Assembly (NCBI GenBank): GCA_947497085.1
Contig: CANMFE010000003.1
Span: forward strand, 124,001 to 188,000
Direction: 5' to 3'
DNA length: 64,000 nucleotides
Source of the DNA: an uncultured Sphingomonadaceae bacterium
Lineage (GTDB): Bacteria > Pseudomonadota > Alphaproteobacteria > Sphingomonadales > Sphingomonadaceae
In this document: positions 54,838 through 63,969 of the stretch, one piece after another
How positions within the stretch are numbered: the stretch's first letter is position 1
Layout: each line of letters begins with the position of its first letter
Made by a program: the position numbers and the translations under genes
The notes under the pieces: generated by a model
What the model saw: the letters and a program-made list of their open reading frames with translations, nothing else
Databases searched by the model: none
Told to the model about the DNA's origin: nothing

Positions 54838-56426
54838 TTTTGCGCGAAGCAAGCGGGGACAATATTTCGCCAGACACACCTATCCTGGTCGGCGCAGGCC
54901 AGCATATTGATCGTTGGGATGGACAGGACAGTGCTCGCGCACCCTCACCACAGTCACTTATGTGCACAGCGGCGCACGCTGCACTGTATGACTGCGGTGC
55001 GGAAGAGATTGCTGCGCATATTGACGTTGTAGCCGTTACCCGTCTTTTTGCGGATTCACTGTCTGGCATTCCTGGCGCAGAAAAATTTGGCAAATGCGAA
55101 AACCTGCCGCACTATGTGGCGCGCGAAAACGGCATCACACCGAAACGCGCCGTCTATTCGGTCGTCGGCGGGCAGACTCCGCAAGCGCTGGTCAATGAAT
55201 TTGCCGAAGAAATTTACGCGGGGCGCGCAAGTGCCGTATTGCTGACCGGCGCAGAGGCCATAGCCGCCGCCAAAATGGCATTGCGGCAGGGTATGACGCT
55301 CGACTGGTCGGACACATGCGATGGAGATATGGAAGATCGCGGCTTTGGAAGCTATTTTGTAAATGGCTATGAAATCGCGAACGGTATTGGCGCGCCTGTG
55401 CAAACCTATCCGTTGTTTGAACATGCATTGCGGGCCAGGCTTGGCAAAAGCCGCACTGAGCATGCTGCGGATATGGCAGAGCTATGGCATCGCTTTTCCA
55501 AAACCGCCGCCACCAATCCCTATGCCGGGTTCCGGAAAGAGCGCAGCACGGAATATCTTTCTACGCCATCAGATGAAAATTACCCGGTATCGGACCCATA
55601 TCTCAAATGGCATGTAGCACAGGATGCGGTCAATCAAGGCGCGGCGTTAATCCTGACATCCGTCCACAAAGCCAAGGAGTTAGGCATCCCTCAAGACAAG
55701 TGGATATATCTGCATGGCTATGCCGCCGCCAATGAAAAAATGATCAGCGAGCGCACGGACTTGTCCCGGTCAATCGCGGCAGAGAAAAGCCTTGGACTGG
55801 CATTTGAAACTGCCGGTATATCGGCAAGCGATGCCGCGCATATTGACCTGTATAGCTGTTTCCCCTGCGCCGTTTTTATTGCCGCTGAAGCAGCGGGCAT
55901 TGACTGGCGGACACGCGCACTGACCGTGACGGGCGGGCTGCCGTTTTTTGGCGGTGCAGGCAATAATTATTCGATGCACGCTATCGCAGAAATGGTCTTG
56001 AAACTGCGTGCTTGCCCCAATGATTATGGCCTGGTTGTTGCCAATGGCGGATTCCTGTCGAAACAGGCAGTGGGGGTTTATTCAGCCCGGCCAAAACATG
56101 ACTGGCATCCGGTCAGCAGTGCGGGCATACAGGCGGAAATTGACACGATACAACCTATGGCAAGGCTTGAGGGTAATATGACCGCAGAAATTGAAAGCTA
56201 TACGCTTGGTTATAAACGCGGCAAGGCGGACCGCGCCATAGTGAGCGCCATAACCGAAAATGCCATAACCGAAAATGGGCGTATTCTGGCACGCACATCA
56301 TCGCGTACAGAAAATATTGAAGCAATACTGGCAGGCCTTGCAAACTCGGCACTTGATCCTATCGGCCGCAAAGTGAGTATAGAGGCGCGGGGAAATTCGA
56401 ATATCATCACCGCAATTGCACAATAA
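54834..56426 (+). CDS. Acetyl-CoA acetyltransferase/thiolase-like protein with extra C-terminal domain
   Basis: 530 residues starting at a TTG that overlaps the gspN stop (TTGA), with AAAAGGACAG just before. Thiolase-superfamily features: ILVGAGQHIDRWDGQDSARA, AVYSVVGGQTPQALVNEFAE, ASAVLLTGAEAIAAAKMALR, HIDLYSCFPCAVFIAAEAAG and LTVTGGLPFFGGAGNNYSMH. The last ~80 residues are an added beta domain (thiolase type-1 C-terminal additional). Catalytic identity is uncertain: the canonical cysteine is not in its usual context. Its place inside a secretion operon, before phoD, is unexplained. Confidence 0.82.
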   Translation: MILREASGDNISPDTPILVGAGQHIDRWDGQDSARAPSPQSLMCTAAHAALYDCGAEEIAAHIDVVAVTRLFADSLSGIPGAEKFGKCENLPHYVARENGITPKRAVYSVVGGQTPQALVNEFAEEIYAGRASAVLLTGAEAIAAAKMALRQGMTLDWSDTCDGDMEDRGFGSYFVNGYEIANGIGAPVQTYPLFEHALRARLGKSRTEHAADMAELWHRFSKTAATNPYAGFRKERSTEYLSTPSDENYPVSDPYLKWHVAQDAVNQGAALILTSVHKAKELGIPQDKWIYLHGYAAANEKMISERTDLSRSIAAEKSLGLAFETAGISASDAAHIDLYSCFPCAVFIAAEAAGIDWRTRALTVTGGLPFFGGAGNNYSMHAIAEMVLKLRACPNDYGLVVANGGFLSKQAVGVYSARPKHDWHPVSSAGIQAEIDTIQPMARLEGNMTAEIESYTLGYKRGKADRAIVSAITENAITENGRILARTSSRTENIEAILAGLANSALDPIGRKVSIEARGNSNIITAIAQ

Positions 56427-56438
56427 AGGGTTCTGCAT

Positions 56439-58079
56439 ATGACATTGGAACTTGATCGCCGCCTGCTCATAAAGGGAGCGACTTTAGGGATTGGCGCCAT
56501 GGCAACGCCAGGATTTGCAGGTGCGATGCTGCGGCAAGGCTTTACCCATGGCGTGGCCAGCGGAGAACCCGGGGCAGATTCCGTGCTGTTATGGACCCGT
56601 TTTGCAAGCTCCAATGACACACGGTTGACCGCTGAAGTTTCCGATCGGGCTGATTTTGGCGATATCATCGCTGGCGGCGATGTCACGGCACGCGGCGTTC
56701 GCGACCATACCGCCAAAATAACGCTTGCAGGGCTCAGCCCGGACCGTTGGTATTATTACCGCTTCATCGCCCCTGATGGGCAAGTCTCCCCTATTGGCCG
56801 GACACGTACATTGCCAGCCGGGCCGACATCACGTTTCAATCTGGGTGTATTCTCCTGCTCCAACCTGCCGTTCGGATATTTCAACGCCTATGCGCATGCC
56901 GCTGAAAGCAACAATCTCGACATGGTCCTGCATCTGGGCGATTATCTGTATGAATATGAGCGGGGAACCTATCCTTCGCTGAAAGAAGCCCTGCCCGGCC
57001 GGTTGATACAGCCGGATCATGAAATACTGAATCTGGCCGATTACCGGATGCGCTATGGTTCCTACCGTGCGGATCCGGATTTACAGCGGCTGCACCAGCT
57101 TTACCCCATGGTAGTACAATGGGACGACCATGAGCTGGCAAATGACGCATGGAAAGGCGGCGCACAAAACCATGATGAGGCGGGTGAAGGCGATTGGAAC
57201 GCGCGTAAAAAAGCGGCCGAGCAAGTTTATCGTGAATGGATGCCGGTACGTGATCGCGCAGCGGATGAACCGCAATATACAAAATATGAGATAGGCGATC
57301 TTGCCACGATATTCCGCACCGAAAGCCGTATCAGCGGGCGCGACGAGCCTGCCGAATTGGCAGCCGCGCTGCGCGGACAGAGCGACCCTGGCCGCGCGCT
57401 TGTCAATTTCAGGGATACTATATGGCAAGATAAGGACCGCTCAATGCTGGGCGCAGCGCAGGAAAAATGGCTCGAAGATGGTTTTAAGGGATCCAAAAAA
57501 TCGGGCAAGCCGTGGCAGATCTGGGCACAACAATGCGTGATGGGTGAACTGCACCTGCCCAGTGAAACAGCTAACTGGATACCAGAAGACGCATCTCCAT
57601 TTGTGAAGCGGCGGGCACAACTGGGCGTGCTCGCGGCACAGGCCGGACTGCCGTTTAATTTCGATGCATGGGATGGTTATCCGGCGGCGCGGCGCAAGAT
57701 GCTGGCGGCGGCACAGGCGGCTGACAGTGACCTGATTGTGCTGTCGGGCGACAGCCATAATGCATGGGCGTTTGAGCTAGAGCATGATGGCCGTGCGGCT
57801 GGTGTCGAATTTGCCGGGCAAAGCGTGACTTCTCCGGGGTTTGAGGCCTATTCAAAAGGCGTGGACGACAACAAGGTAGCCGCCGCCCTGACCCGGACAA
57901 ATGACACGCTGAAATGGACTGATACCAAGCATCGCGGCTATATGACCGTATCACTGACCCCCGATAAAGTGACGAGCCATTTTCACACCCTTGCAACCGT
58001 GCAGCAGAAATCAACCACGCTTTCAGGGACGAAATCTTTTTCTGTCCTGCTCGGCGCGCGGCAAATGGTTGCGGCCTAG
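56439..58079 (+). CDS. phoD: PhoD-family alkaline phosphatase/phosphodiesterase, Tat-exported
   Basis: 546 residues. Tat signal LDRRLLIKGATLGIGAMATP, then the PhoD N-terminal domain (GFTHGVASGEPGADSVLLWT) and the metallophosphatase domain: LDMVLHLGDYLYEYERGTYP, YPMVVQWDDHELANDAWKGG, SDLIVLSGDSHNAWAFELEH. Length is typical. The family hydrolyses phosphate mono- and diesters outside the cytoplasm, usually with Ca/Fe cofactors, and is phosphate-starvation-controlled in many bacteria. It is 12 bp downstream of the thiolase-like gene and so in the gsp operon. Confidence 0.92.
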   Translation: MTLELDRRLLIKGATLGIGAMATPGFAGAMLRQGFTHGVASGEPGADSVLLWTRFASSNDTRLTAEVSDRADFGDIIAGGDVTARGVRDHTAKITLAGLSPDRWYYYRFIAPDGQVSPIGRTRTLPAGPTSRFNLGVFSCSNLPFGYFNAYAHAAESNNLDMVLHLGDYLYEYERGTYPSLKEALPGRLIQPDHEILNLADYRMRYGSYRADPDLQRLHQLYPMVVQWDDHELANDAWKGGAQNHDEAGEGDWNARKKAAEQVYREWMPVRDRAADEPQYTKYEIGDLATIFRTESRISGRDEPAELAAALRGQSDPGRALVNFRDTIWQDKDRSMLGAAQEKWLEDGFKGSKKSGKPWQIWAQQCVMGELHLPSETANWIPEDASPFVKRRAQLGVLAAQAGLPFNFDAWDGYPAARRKMLAAAQAADSDLIVLSGDSHNAWAFELEHDGRAAGVEFAGQSVTSPGFEAYSKGVDDNKVAAALTRTNDTLKWTDTKHRGYMTVSLTPDKVTSHFHTLATVQQKSTTLSGTKSFSVLLGARQMVAA

Positions 58080-58103
58080 GCAATTGCGCCATATGGCAGG
58101 GCA

Positions 58104-58583
58104 ATGTCCGACGATACCGCCCTGCCCATCCAGATATTTATTGATGCCGATGCCTGCCCGGTAAAGGATGAGGTGTATAAAGTCGCTTATCGTTATGAAA
58201 TTCCCGTATGCGTTGTTAGCAACAGCCATATGCGCATTCCGCGCCACCCGCTTATCTCGCGGCAGGTTGTAAGTGATAGCTTTGATGCAGCGGACGATTA
58301 TATCGTAGAGCAGGCGCATATCCGGGCGATAGTTATTACGGCGGATATCCTGCTGGCAGAGCGATGCCTGAAATCGGGCAGTATGGTGATCGCTCCCAAT
58401 GGCAAGCCATTTACCGAAGATTCGATAGGTGCAGCAGTTGCAACACGTGCGCTGATGGCGGATCTGCGCGCGGGTGCGATTGGGGAAAATATTGGCGGGC
58501 CGCCAGCTTTCAGCAAAACCGACCGTTCCAGATTCCTCTCTGCGCTCGACCTTGCCATTACGCAGATCAAGAAGGACAGATAA
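58104..58583 (+). CDS. DUF188 / UPF0178 (YaiI/YqxD) family protein
   Basis: 159 residues. IQIFIDADACPVKDEVYKVA is the PIN-like first strand with an Asp-Ala-Asp motif, then YEIPVCVVSNSHMRIP, DAADDYIVEQAHIRAIVITA and IAPNGKPFTEDSIGAAVATR, all hallmarks of UPF0178. The PIN-like layout suggests nuclease ancestry but activity is unproven. 24 bp after phoD; overlaps the next gene by one base. Confidence 0.9.
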   Translation: MSDDTALPIQIFIDADACPVKDEVYKVAYRYEIPVCVVSNSHMRIPRHPLISRQVVSDSFDAADDYIVEQAHIRAIVITADILLAERCLKSGSMVIAPNGKPFTEDSIGAAVATRALMADLRAGAIGENIGGPPAFSKTDRSRFLSALDLAITQIKKDR

Positions 58584-60460
58584 TGCTGGGCTTTCAAAAC
58601 ATAACCGTACGGCTGGGCGGTGCGACCATATTGGAAGGGGCAAACGCCTCGATTCCGCCCGGTGCACGCGTCGGGCTAATCGGCCGCAACGGGGCCGGTA
58701 AATCGACATTGATGCGCGTTATTGCCGGCATGCTGGAATCAGATGGCGGCCATGTCGATATGCCCAAGGATGCACGCCTGGGCTATATCGCACAGGAGGC
58801 TCCGGCCGGAAATGATACGCCGTTACAGATTGTGCTGGACGCTGACAGCGAACGTACCGCGCTGCTTATCGAAGCTGAAACTGCGCATGATCCCTCGCGA
58901 ATCGCGGAGATTCACGAGCGGCTTAACGCCATAAACGCCCATAGCGCGCCTTCGCGTGCTGCGCGGATACTCGACGGCCTCGGTTTTAACCATGATGCCC
59001 AGCAGCAGCCCATGGACAGTTTCTCGGGCGGATGGCGGATGCGTGTCGCGCTCGCCGCATTGTTGTTTTCAGCTCCAGACCTGCTGCTGCTTGATGAGCC
59101 ATCCAACCATCTCGACCTGGAAGCAACTTTGTGGCTGGAAAATTTTCTGCGCAGCTATCCTGCCACGATATTGGTCATCAGCCATGAGCGTGACCTGCTC
59201 AACAAGGTGGCCGACCATATTCTGCACCTGCAGGGCGGCAAAACCACGCTGTACACGGGCGGCTATGACGCTTTTGAAAAGCAGCGGGCCGAACGGCAGG
59301 CGCAAATGGCGGCAGCACGTGACCGGCAGGCACGCGAACGTGACAAGCTACAGGCCTTTGTCGACCGCTGGCGCACCAAGGCGCATAGCGCAAAGCAGGC
59401 ACAAAGCCGCATCAAGGCACTGGCTAGGATGAAGCCTGTCGCGGAAATGGTGGATGATCCGACGCTCAGCTTTGACTTTCCAGATCCCGATGAGCTGCGC
59501 CCGCCGCTTATCACGATGGATAATGCATCTGCCGGATATGGCGACAAGATCATTCTGTCCGGCCTCAATATCCGGCTTGATCCAGAAGACCGGATCGCGC
59601 TGCTCGGGCAAAATGGCAATGGTAAAACCACGCTAGCCCGGCTGCTCGCAGGTCAGCTGGAGACCAGAACCGGTGAGATAAAAAAATCGGGTAAGCTCAA
59701 TATCGGATATTTCACACAATATCAGGTGGAGGAGCTTGACCGTGATGAAACGCCTGTGGCGCATATGTCGCGCCTCATGCCCGAGGCAAAACCCGGCGCC
59801 GTACGCGGGCAATTGGGACGGTTTGGCTTTTCTGGTGACAAGGCGCTGGTTGAAGTCGGCAAGCTTTCTGGCGGGGAGCGCGCACGGCTGGCGCTGGCAC
59901 TCATCACACGCGACGCACCGCATCTGCTAATACTGGACGAGCCCACAAACCATCTGGATGTCGACGCACGCGAAGCATTGGTGCAGGCGCTTAATGCTTA
60001 TGCGGGTGCTGTCATCATGGTGAGCCATGACCGGCATATGCTGGAACTGACCGCTGACAGGCTGTTCCTTGTGGCAGACAGTACAGCACGTGAATTTTCG
60101 GGCACGCTGGACGAATATACAGACCTTGTTTTACGCGCTGATAGTGGGGTTGATTCAGGAAAGAGTGAAAACAGCATGTCGCGCAAAGATGCCCGCCGCG
60201 CTGCAGCTCAGAAGCGCCAGGAAAGCCAGCAACTTCGCAGCGCTGTCAAGTCAGCCGAAAAGGACATGGAACGCTTTGCCGCGGCAGTGCGCGGCATTGA
60301 CGAAGCCATGTTTGCACCGGACAAGGCAGCACCGCAATATGCGGACAAACCGATGTCGGACCTGATGATATTACGCGCGAAGGCAACCGATGCGCTTGAA
60401 GAAGCGGAAAGCCGGTGGGTGGAGGCCAGCGAGAAACTCGAAGCCGCTAGCGAGGCTTAG
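58583..60460 (+). CDS. ABC-F family ATPase (Uup/YheS-like)
   Basis: 625 residues from the ATG at 58583, with GAAGGACAG before it. Two ATPase cassettes: Walker A GLIGRNGAGKSTLMRVIAGM and ALLGQNGNGKTTLARLLAGQ; signatures FSGGWRMRVALAALLFSAPD and LSGGERARLALALITRDAPH; Walker B DLLLLDEPSNHLDLEATLWL and HLLILDEPTNHLDVDAREAL. The P-tRNA interaction-type linker and an Ala/Glu/Lys-rich C-terminal coiled coil follow. No membrane segments, so it acts in the cytoplasm, most likely on ribosomes. Its last bases overlap the convergent nhaA gene. Confidence 0.94.
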   Translation: MLGFQNITVRLGGATILEGANASIPPGARVGLIGRNGAGKSTLMRVIAGMLESDGGHVDMPKDARLGYIAQEAPAGNDTPLQIVLDADSERTALLIEAETAHDPSRIAEIHERLNAINAHSAPSRAARILDGLGFNHDAQQQPMDSFSGGWRMRVALAALLFSAPDLLLLDEPSNHLDLEATLWLENFLRSYPATILVISHERDLLNKVADHILHLQGGKTTLYTGGYDAFEKQRAERQAQMAAARDRQARERDKLQAFVDRWRTKAHSAKQAQSRIKALARMKPVAEMVDDPTLSFDFPDPDELRPPLITMDNASAGYGDKIILSGLNIRLDPEDRIALLGQNGNGKTTLARLLAGQLETRTGEIKKSGKLNIGYFTQYQVEELDRDETPVAHMSRLMPEAKPGAVRGQLGRFGFSGDKALVEVGKLSGGERARLALALITRDAPHLLILDEPTNHLDVDAREALVQALNAYAGAVIMVSHDRHMLELTADRLFLVADSTAREFSGTLDEYTDLVLRADSGVDSGKSENSMSRKDARRAAAQKRQESQQLRSAVKSAEKDMERFAAAVRGIDEAMFAPDKAAPQYADKPMSDLMILRAKATDALEEAESRWVEASEKLEAASEA

Positions 60461-61641
60461 ACTTGGCCTGTCTGCACCTGCTTTTCCGGCTGCATGCGCA
60501 ATAGCGCATAGCCCAGCAGCGCCGCGACCAGCGATCCTGACAGCACCCCGATTTTGACCATGTCAATCTGCGCGGCATTGTCAAAGGCCAGATTGCCGAT
60601 GAACAGGCTCATCGTAAAACCGACACCCGCGATGCACGACAGTCCGTAAATTTGCACCCAGCTGACGCCCTCGGGCAGGTTCGCAAAACCCGTCTTCACA
60701 GCAGCATAGGCAAAACCGAAAATACCGATCTGCTTACCGATGATCAGGCCAAGCGCAATGCCCAGCGGCAGAGGCTCAAGCAGCGCGGATGCTTCCACAC
60801 CTGCGAATGAGACGCCAGCATTGGCAAATGCGAATATCGGGACAATCACAAAAGCCGCCCAGCCGTGCAGTGCATGCTCCATACGCTCTAATGGTCTTTC
60901 TTCACCTGCTGCGAGCGGTATAGCGAAAGCCGCTGCAACACCCGCCAATGTGGCATGCACACCTGATTTCAGTACGCAGACCCATAATATCGCGCCGAGT
61001 AGCAGATAGGGCAAGGTGCGGGCCATTTTCAGACGGTTGCATACGAACAGTGCCGCCAAAGCCACAGCGCCATAACCAAGCGCAGCCATGTTAATCTCGG
61101 CAGTGTAAAATAGTGCGATAATCATAATCGCGGCAATATCGTCAATAATCGCGATAGCCAGCAGAAGCGCTTTCAAAGCCACCGGAACACGTGATCCAAG
61201 CAGCGCAAGGATACCAAGCGCAAAGGCAATATCGGTTGCAGCAGGAATGGCCCAGCCATTCATATTTTCGGGAGAGCCAATATTGACGCCAACAAATATC
61301 AGCGCAGGCAGGATAATACCGCCAATGGCTGCAAATAGCGGAAGCGACGCCTGTTTCCAGCTGGCAAGCTGTCCCGTCATCACCTCACGCTTCACTTCCA
61401 GGCCGATCAGGAAAAAGAAAATCGCCATCAGCCCGTCATTAATCCAAAGCAAAAGCGGCTTGTCGATCAAGAAATTTCCTGCGCCTACAGTCACCGGAAT
61501 ACCGAGCAGCTGCGTGTAGAATGAAGATAACGGGCTGTTGGCGATAAGAATCGCCGCAAGCGCAGCAAACATCAGCAATATGCCGCCCGCACTCTCTTTT
61601 TTCAGAAAATCATTCAATAAAGCAGCGGCACGTGTCGGCAT
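60457..61641 (-). CDS. nhaA: Na+/H+ antiporter NhaA
   Basis: 394 residues with GGAG seven bases before the ATG. NhaA motifs: GILLMFAALAAILIANSPLS, LLWINDGLMAIFFFLIGLEV with the KRE after it, WAIPAATDIAFALGILALLG (the ATDIAF pore motif with Asp) and LKALLLAIAIIDDIAAIMII (the two ion-binding Asp residues IDD). About 11-12 hydrophobic segments. It exchanges sodium for protons to control pH and sodium. The C-terminus overlaps the ABC-F gene end. Confidence 0.96.
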   Translation of the reverse strand: MPTRAAALLNDFLKKESAGGILLMFAALAAILIANSPLSSFYTQLLGIPVTVGAGNFLIDKPLLLWINDGLMAIFFFLIGLEVKREVMTGQLASWKQASLPLFAAIGGIILPALIFVGVNIGSPENMNGWAIPAATDIAFALGILALLGSRVPVALKALLLAIAIIDDIAAIMIIALFYTAEINMAALGYGAVALAALFVCNRLKMARTLPYLLLGAILWVCVLKSGVHATLAGVAAAFAIPLAAGEERPLERMEHALHGWAAFVIVPIFAFANAGVSFAGVEASALLEPLPLGIALGLIIGKQIGIFGFAYAAVKTGFANLPEGVSWVQIYGLSCIAGVGFTMSLFIGNLAFDNAAQIDMVKIGVLSGSLVAALLGYALLRMQPEKQVQTGQV

Positions 61642-61696
61642 ATCTTGCTCCGGCAGTGAATATCATAAGATGCGAATTTCAGGGGGTATAACGATA

Positions 61697-61747
61697 GGCG
61701 GCGTTCCAGTCCATTGGGAGGGAGGATATGGGAACCGAAACGCCGCC
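61697..61747 (-). other. Inverted repeat between YdcH-like gene and nhaA
   Basis: GGCGGCGTT (61697-61705) and AACGCCGCC (61739-61747) are perfect inverted arms 33 bases apart, between the small DUF465 gene and the nhaA start. It could be a processing stem or attenuator; no T tract is seen. Confidence 0.4.
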
Positions 61748-61756
61748 CTGCTTGAC

Positions 61757-61936
61757 CTAGCTTATGGTCGAGCCAGGCTGTATCTGCCGCTTAAGGGCAG
61801 AAATCTGGTCTTTTAGATGGAGACGCATCCGCTTCAGGCGCGGCATGTCATGCTGGCTACCGATAGCTTTCCGGTTATCAATTTTCCGGTTCAGCTCACG
61901 ATGCCGTTCCTTCAACTTTTCCAGATACTGCTTCAT
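61757..61936 (-). CDS. DUF465/YdcH-family small protein
   Basis: 59 residues, not long enough for most gene callers. The start at 61936 follows GGAG by six bases. Sequence MKQYLEKLKERHRELNRKID, then a charged helix pair ending LHLKDQISALKRQIQPGS: the L-x-x-KE-R-H-x-L-x-x-x-I pattern and the later KxxRLxLKDxI helix match the DUF465/YdcH family. It should form a helical hairpin. Function unknown. Upstream of nhaA on the same strand, with a 115-bp gap. Confidence 0.82.
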   Translation of the reverse strand: MKQYLEKLKERHRELNRKIDNRKAIGSQHDMPRLKRMRLHLKDQISALKRQIQPGSTIS

Positions 61937-62045
61937 CGGATTCTCCTTCTAATTATTGCGACATCTATTATCTGGGCATCAGGAGATGATAATTCCAATT
62001 GAAAGATATATTCAATATTGATAGATTTTATCTATTGGAGAAAAT

Positions 62046-62960
62046 ATGCCCACATTGCGTCAGTTCCAGTATCTTGTAGCGGTGGACGACCTGAAGCATT
62101 TTGGCCGCGCCGCAGCTTCGCTTAACGTGTCGCAACCTACTTTGAGCCAGCAGCTCAAGACGCTGGAGCACAGGTTGGGCGCATCGCTGATCGAACGCAG
62201 CTACACGCCCGTACAACTAACCCCGATCGGACGCGACATTGCCGCGCGGGCACGCAAACTGCTTATGGATGTTCGGGATATGGAAGCGCTCGCACGTAGT
62301 GCGCAGCAGGTCATGACCGGAACGATACGCTTTGGCGTTACGCCCACTTTGGGGCCGTATCTGATGCCTAATATTATCGCGGACCTGCACCGCCAACACC
62401 CCGAAATGCATATGTATATCCGTGAAGGCATTCCCGATGAACAGATTGCGGAGCTGCGCCGCGGTGCGCTGGATATGGTGCTCACCCCGCTATCTGTTAG
62501 CGGCATGGATTTGCATAGCCAGCACCTGTTCCATGAGGAGCTCCACCTTGTTGCCAAACCTGACCATCCATTGCTGGGCAAGGCTAATATCAGCAAGGCG
62601 GATATGGCAGGCAGCAAGATTTTAAGCCTTGATCGCCGTCATCATTTTCACCGGCAGGTAGGCGCCATTTGCGATGATCTTAAGGCCGAGTTACTGCATG
62701 ATTATGAAGGAACAAGTCTGGACAGCCTCCGGCAGATGGCAGGTTCCGGCCTGGGCATCGCCGTGCTGCCCGATCTCTATATGCGCTCCGAAGTCGGCGG
62801 CGAATTGATTGTAAAAAAACTGGCTGTTGAAGGGTGGTCAGCAACGCGCGCCATTGCCGCCGTGTGGCGCAGCGGCGCTTCATACAGCAACGCTTTTCGG
62901 GATATTGCCAACGCAGTCAGTAAAGAGGCGCAACGAATTTTCACAGAAAAGCAGGATTGA
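62046..62960 (+). CDS. OxyR-like LysR-family regulator lacking the sensing cysteine
   Basis: 304 residues, close to E. coli OxyR. HTH: LRQFQYLVAVDDLKHFGRAA, LNVSQPTLSQQLKTLEHRLG. The effector domain aligns with OxyR (TIRFGVTPTLGPYLMPNIIA; SLDSLRQMAGSGLGIAVLPD). The redox pair differs: the resolving cysteine is present (C209, in VGAIC), but the peroxide-reactive cysteine is replaced by His200 (RRHHFHRQ where OxyR has GHCLRDQ). It therefore cannot form the normal C199-C208 disulfide. It may be a different LysR sensor with OxyR ancestry. Preceded by TTGGAG. Confidence 0.85.
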   Translation: MPTLRQFQYLVAVDDLKHFGRAAASLNVSQPTLSQQLKTLEHRLGASLIERSYTPVQLTPIGRDIAARARKLLMDVRDMEALARSAQQVMTGTIRFGVTPTLGPYLMPNIIADLHRQHPEMHMYIREGIPDEQIAELRRGALDMVLTPLSVSGMDLHSQHLFHEELHLVAKPDHPLLGKANISKADMAGSKILSLDRRHHFHRQVGAICDDLKAELLHDYEGTSLDSLRQMAGSGLGIAVLPDLYMRSEVGGELIVKKLAVEGWSATRAIAAVWRSGASYSNAFRDIANAVSKEAQRIFTEKQD

Positions 62961-62965
62961 TATGC

Positions 62966-63703
62966 CTAGCGGCGTTTGCCCACCCACCACACCTGCTTCC
63001 ATCCAGTCACATCGGGCACAGCCTTGCCGCTGGCATTTCGTGCCGGCCTGTAGCGAAAGCGCGCCGTGACAAGCTGGCAGGTCGACATGTCAAGCGCAGG
63101 GTTCCCGCTTGACTGTGCCGTGCGGCAATTCGCTACGCGTCCCGTCGGCAATACCGTATAGTGTACGACAACAACTTCCTCGACACCTTTGCGGCGGGGA
63201 TGCCCCTTGGGATAGTCACGCTGCGTGATCTGCCCCGATATTTTTTGCGCTCTCGCAATGATATTGCCGCCGCCAGTTCCATCACCCTGGCCGCCGCTAC
63301 CAGTCCCATCACCTGCACCGCCCGCGCCCGTTCCTTCGCCTGGCTCATCCGCCGCACCAGTTGAAATGTCATCTGCATCCATCGGTTTTTGTGCGGCGGT
63401 AATATCGGTTTTTGTCGGGAGCGGGATATTCGCTTTGGGGGCCACCACCTCACTGGCTCTGGATTTTACATTGGCGGGGGAGGCAGTACCTGCCGGTGTT
63501 TCTGTTTCAACGATGCTGTCCATATGCGCTATGGCGGGAGGTTGGACATCTATTGTGACAATAGACGTTATTTCATCGCCATTTTCAGAAGGTTGGGCAT
63601 GGAGGCCGTATATTAATGCAAGCAAGATGCCGACATGGATTGCCAGAACACAGAGCGCTGATACCGCTTTTTCCGTTTTCGTACCGTTCGAGTTAAAAGC
63701 CAT
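62966..63703 (-). CDS. TonB-family energy-transducing protein
   Basis: 245 residues. One N-terminal transmembrane helix (AVSALCVLAIHVGILLALIY, residues ~13-32; contains the His of the TonB helix pattern), a long low-complexity Pro/Ala/Gly linker, and a C-terminal TonB domain: EEVVVVHYTVLPTGRVANCR, GNPALDMSTCQLVTARFRYR. The linker has a Gly repeat GEGTGAGGAGDGTGSGGQGD instead of the usual X-Pro rods. It spans the periplasm and energises outer-membrane receptors with ExbBD. No exbB or exbD is within the window. Confidence 0.88.
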   Translation of the reverse strand: MAFNSNGTKTEKAVSALCVLAIHVGILLALIYGLHAQPSENGDEITSIVTIDVQPPAIAHMDSIVETETPAGTASPANVKSRASEVVAPKANIPLPTKTDITAAQKPMDADDISTGAADEPGEGTGAGGAGDGTGSGGQGDGTGGGNIIARAQKISGQITQRDYPKGHPRRKGVEEVVVVHYTVLPTGRVANCRTAQSSGNPALDMSTCQLVTARFRYRPARNASGKAVPDVTGWKQVWWVGKRR

Positions 63704-63881
63704 AGGTCATCATGTATACAAGCGCTGCTTTGAATTTGCTGAACAAGCCCCGAATGACAATCGCTGCAACCGATCGCCATATCGTAACAGCAAGTTTATA
63801 AAATGCTGCCAGATATTGTATAATGTGCGCGTGCGGAAAGTTTTACACAGATACACGATAATATAATGTCTTTTGTCTTTT

Positions 63882-63910
63882 TTGCAGACGAATTTGTGTT
63901 AACCTATACT
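63882..63910 (+). promoter_or_regulatory. Sigma70-type promoter for the gene at the window end
   Basis: TTGCAG (63882-63887) and TATACT (63905-63910) with exactly 17 bp between them, in the 266-bp tonB/next-gene divergent region. Start of transcription near 63917 would give a ~53-nt leader. Nearby TTGAAT...ATTCAA (63926-63950 region) may be a regulatory repeat. Confidence 0.5.
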
Positions 63911-63969
63911 GAATAACGAGTCGTTTGAATAGAACTCGAACAAATTCAACACAACAGGAGAGGCCTTAT

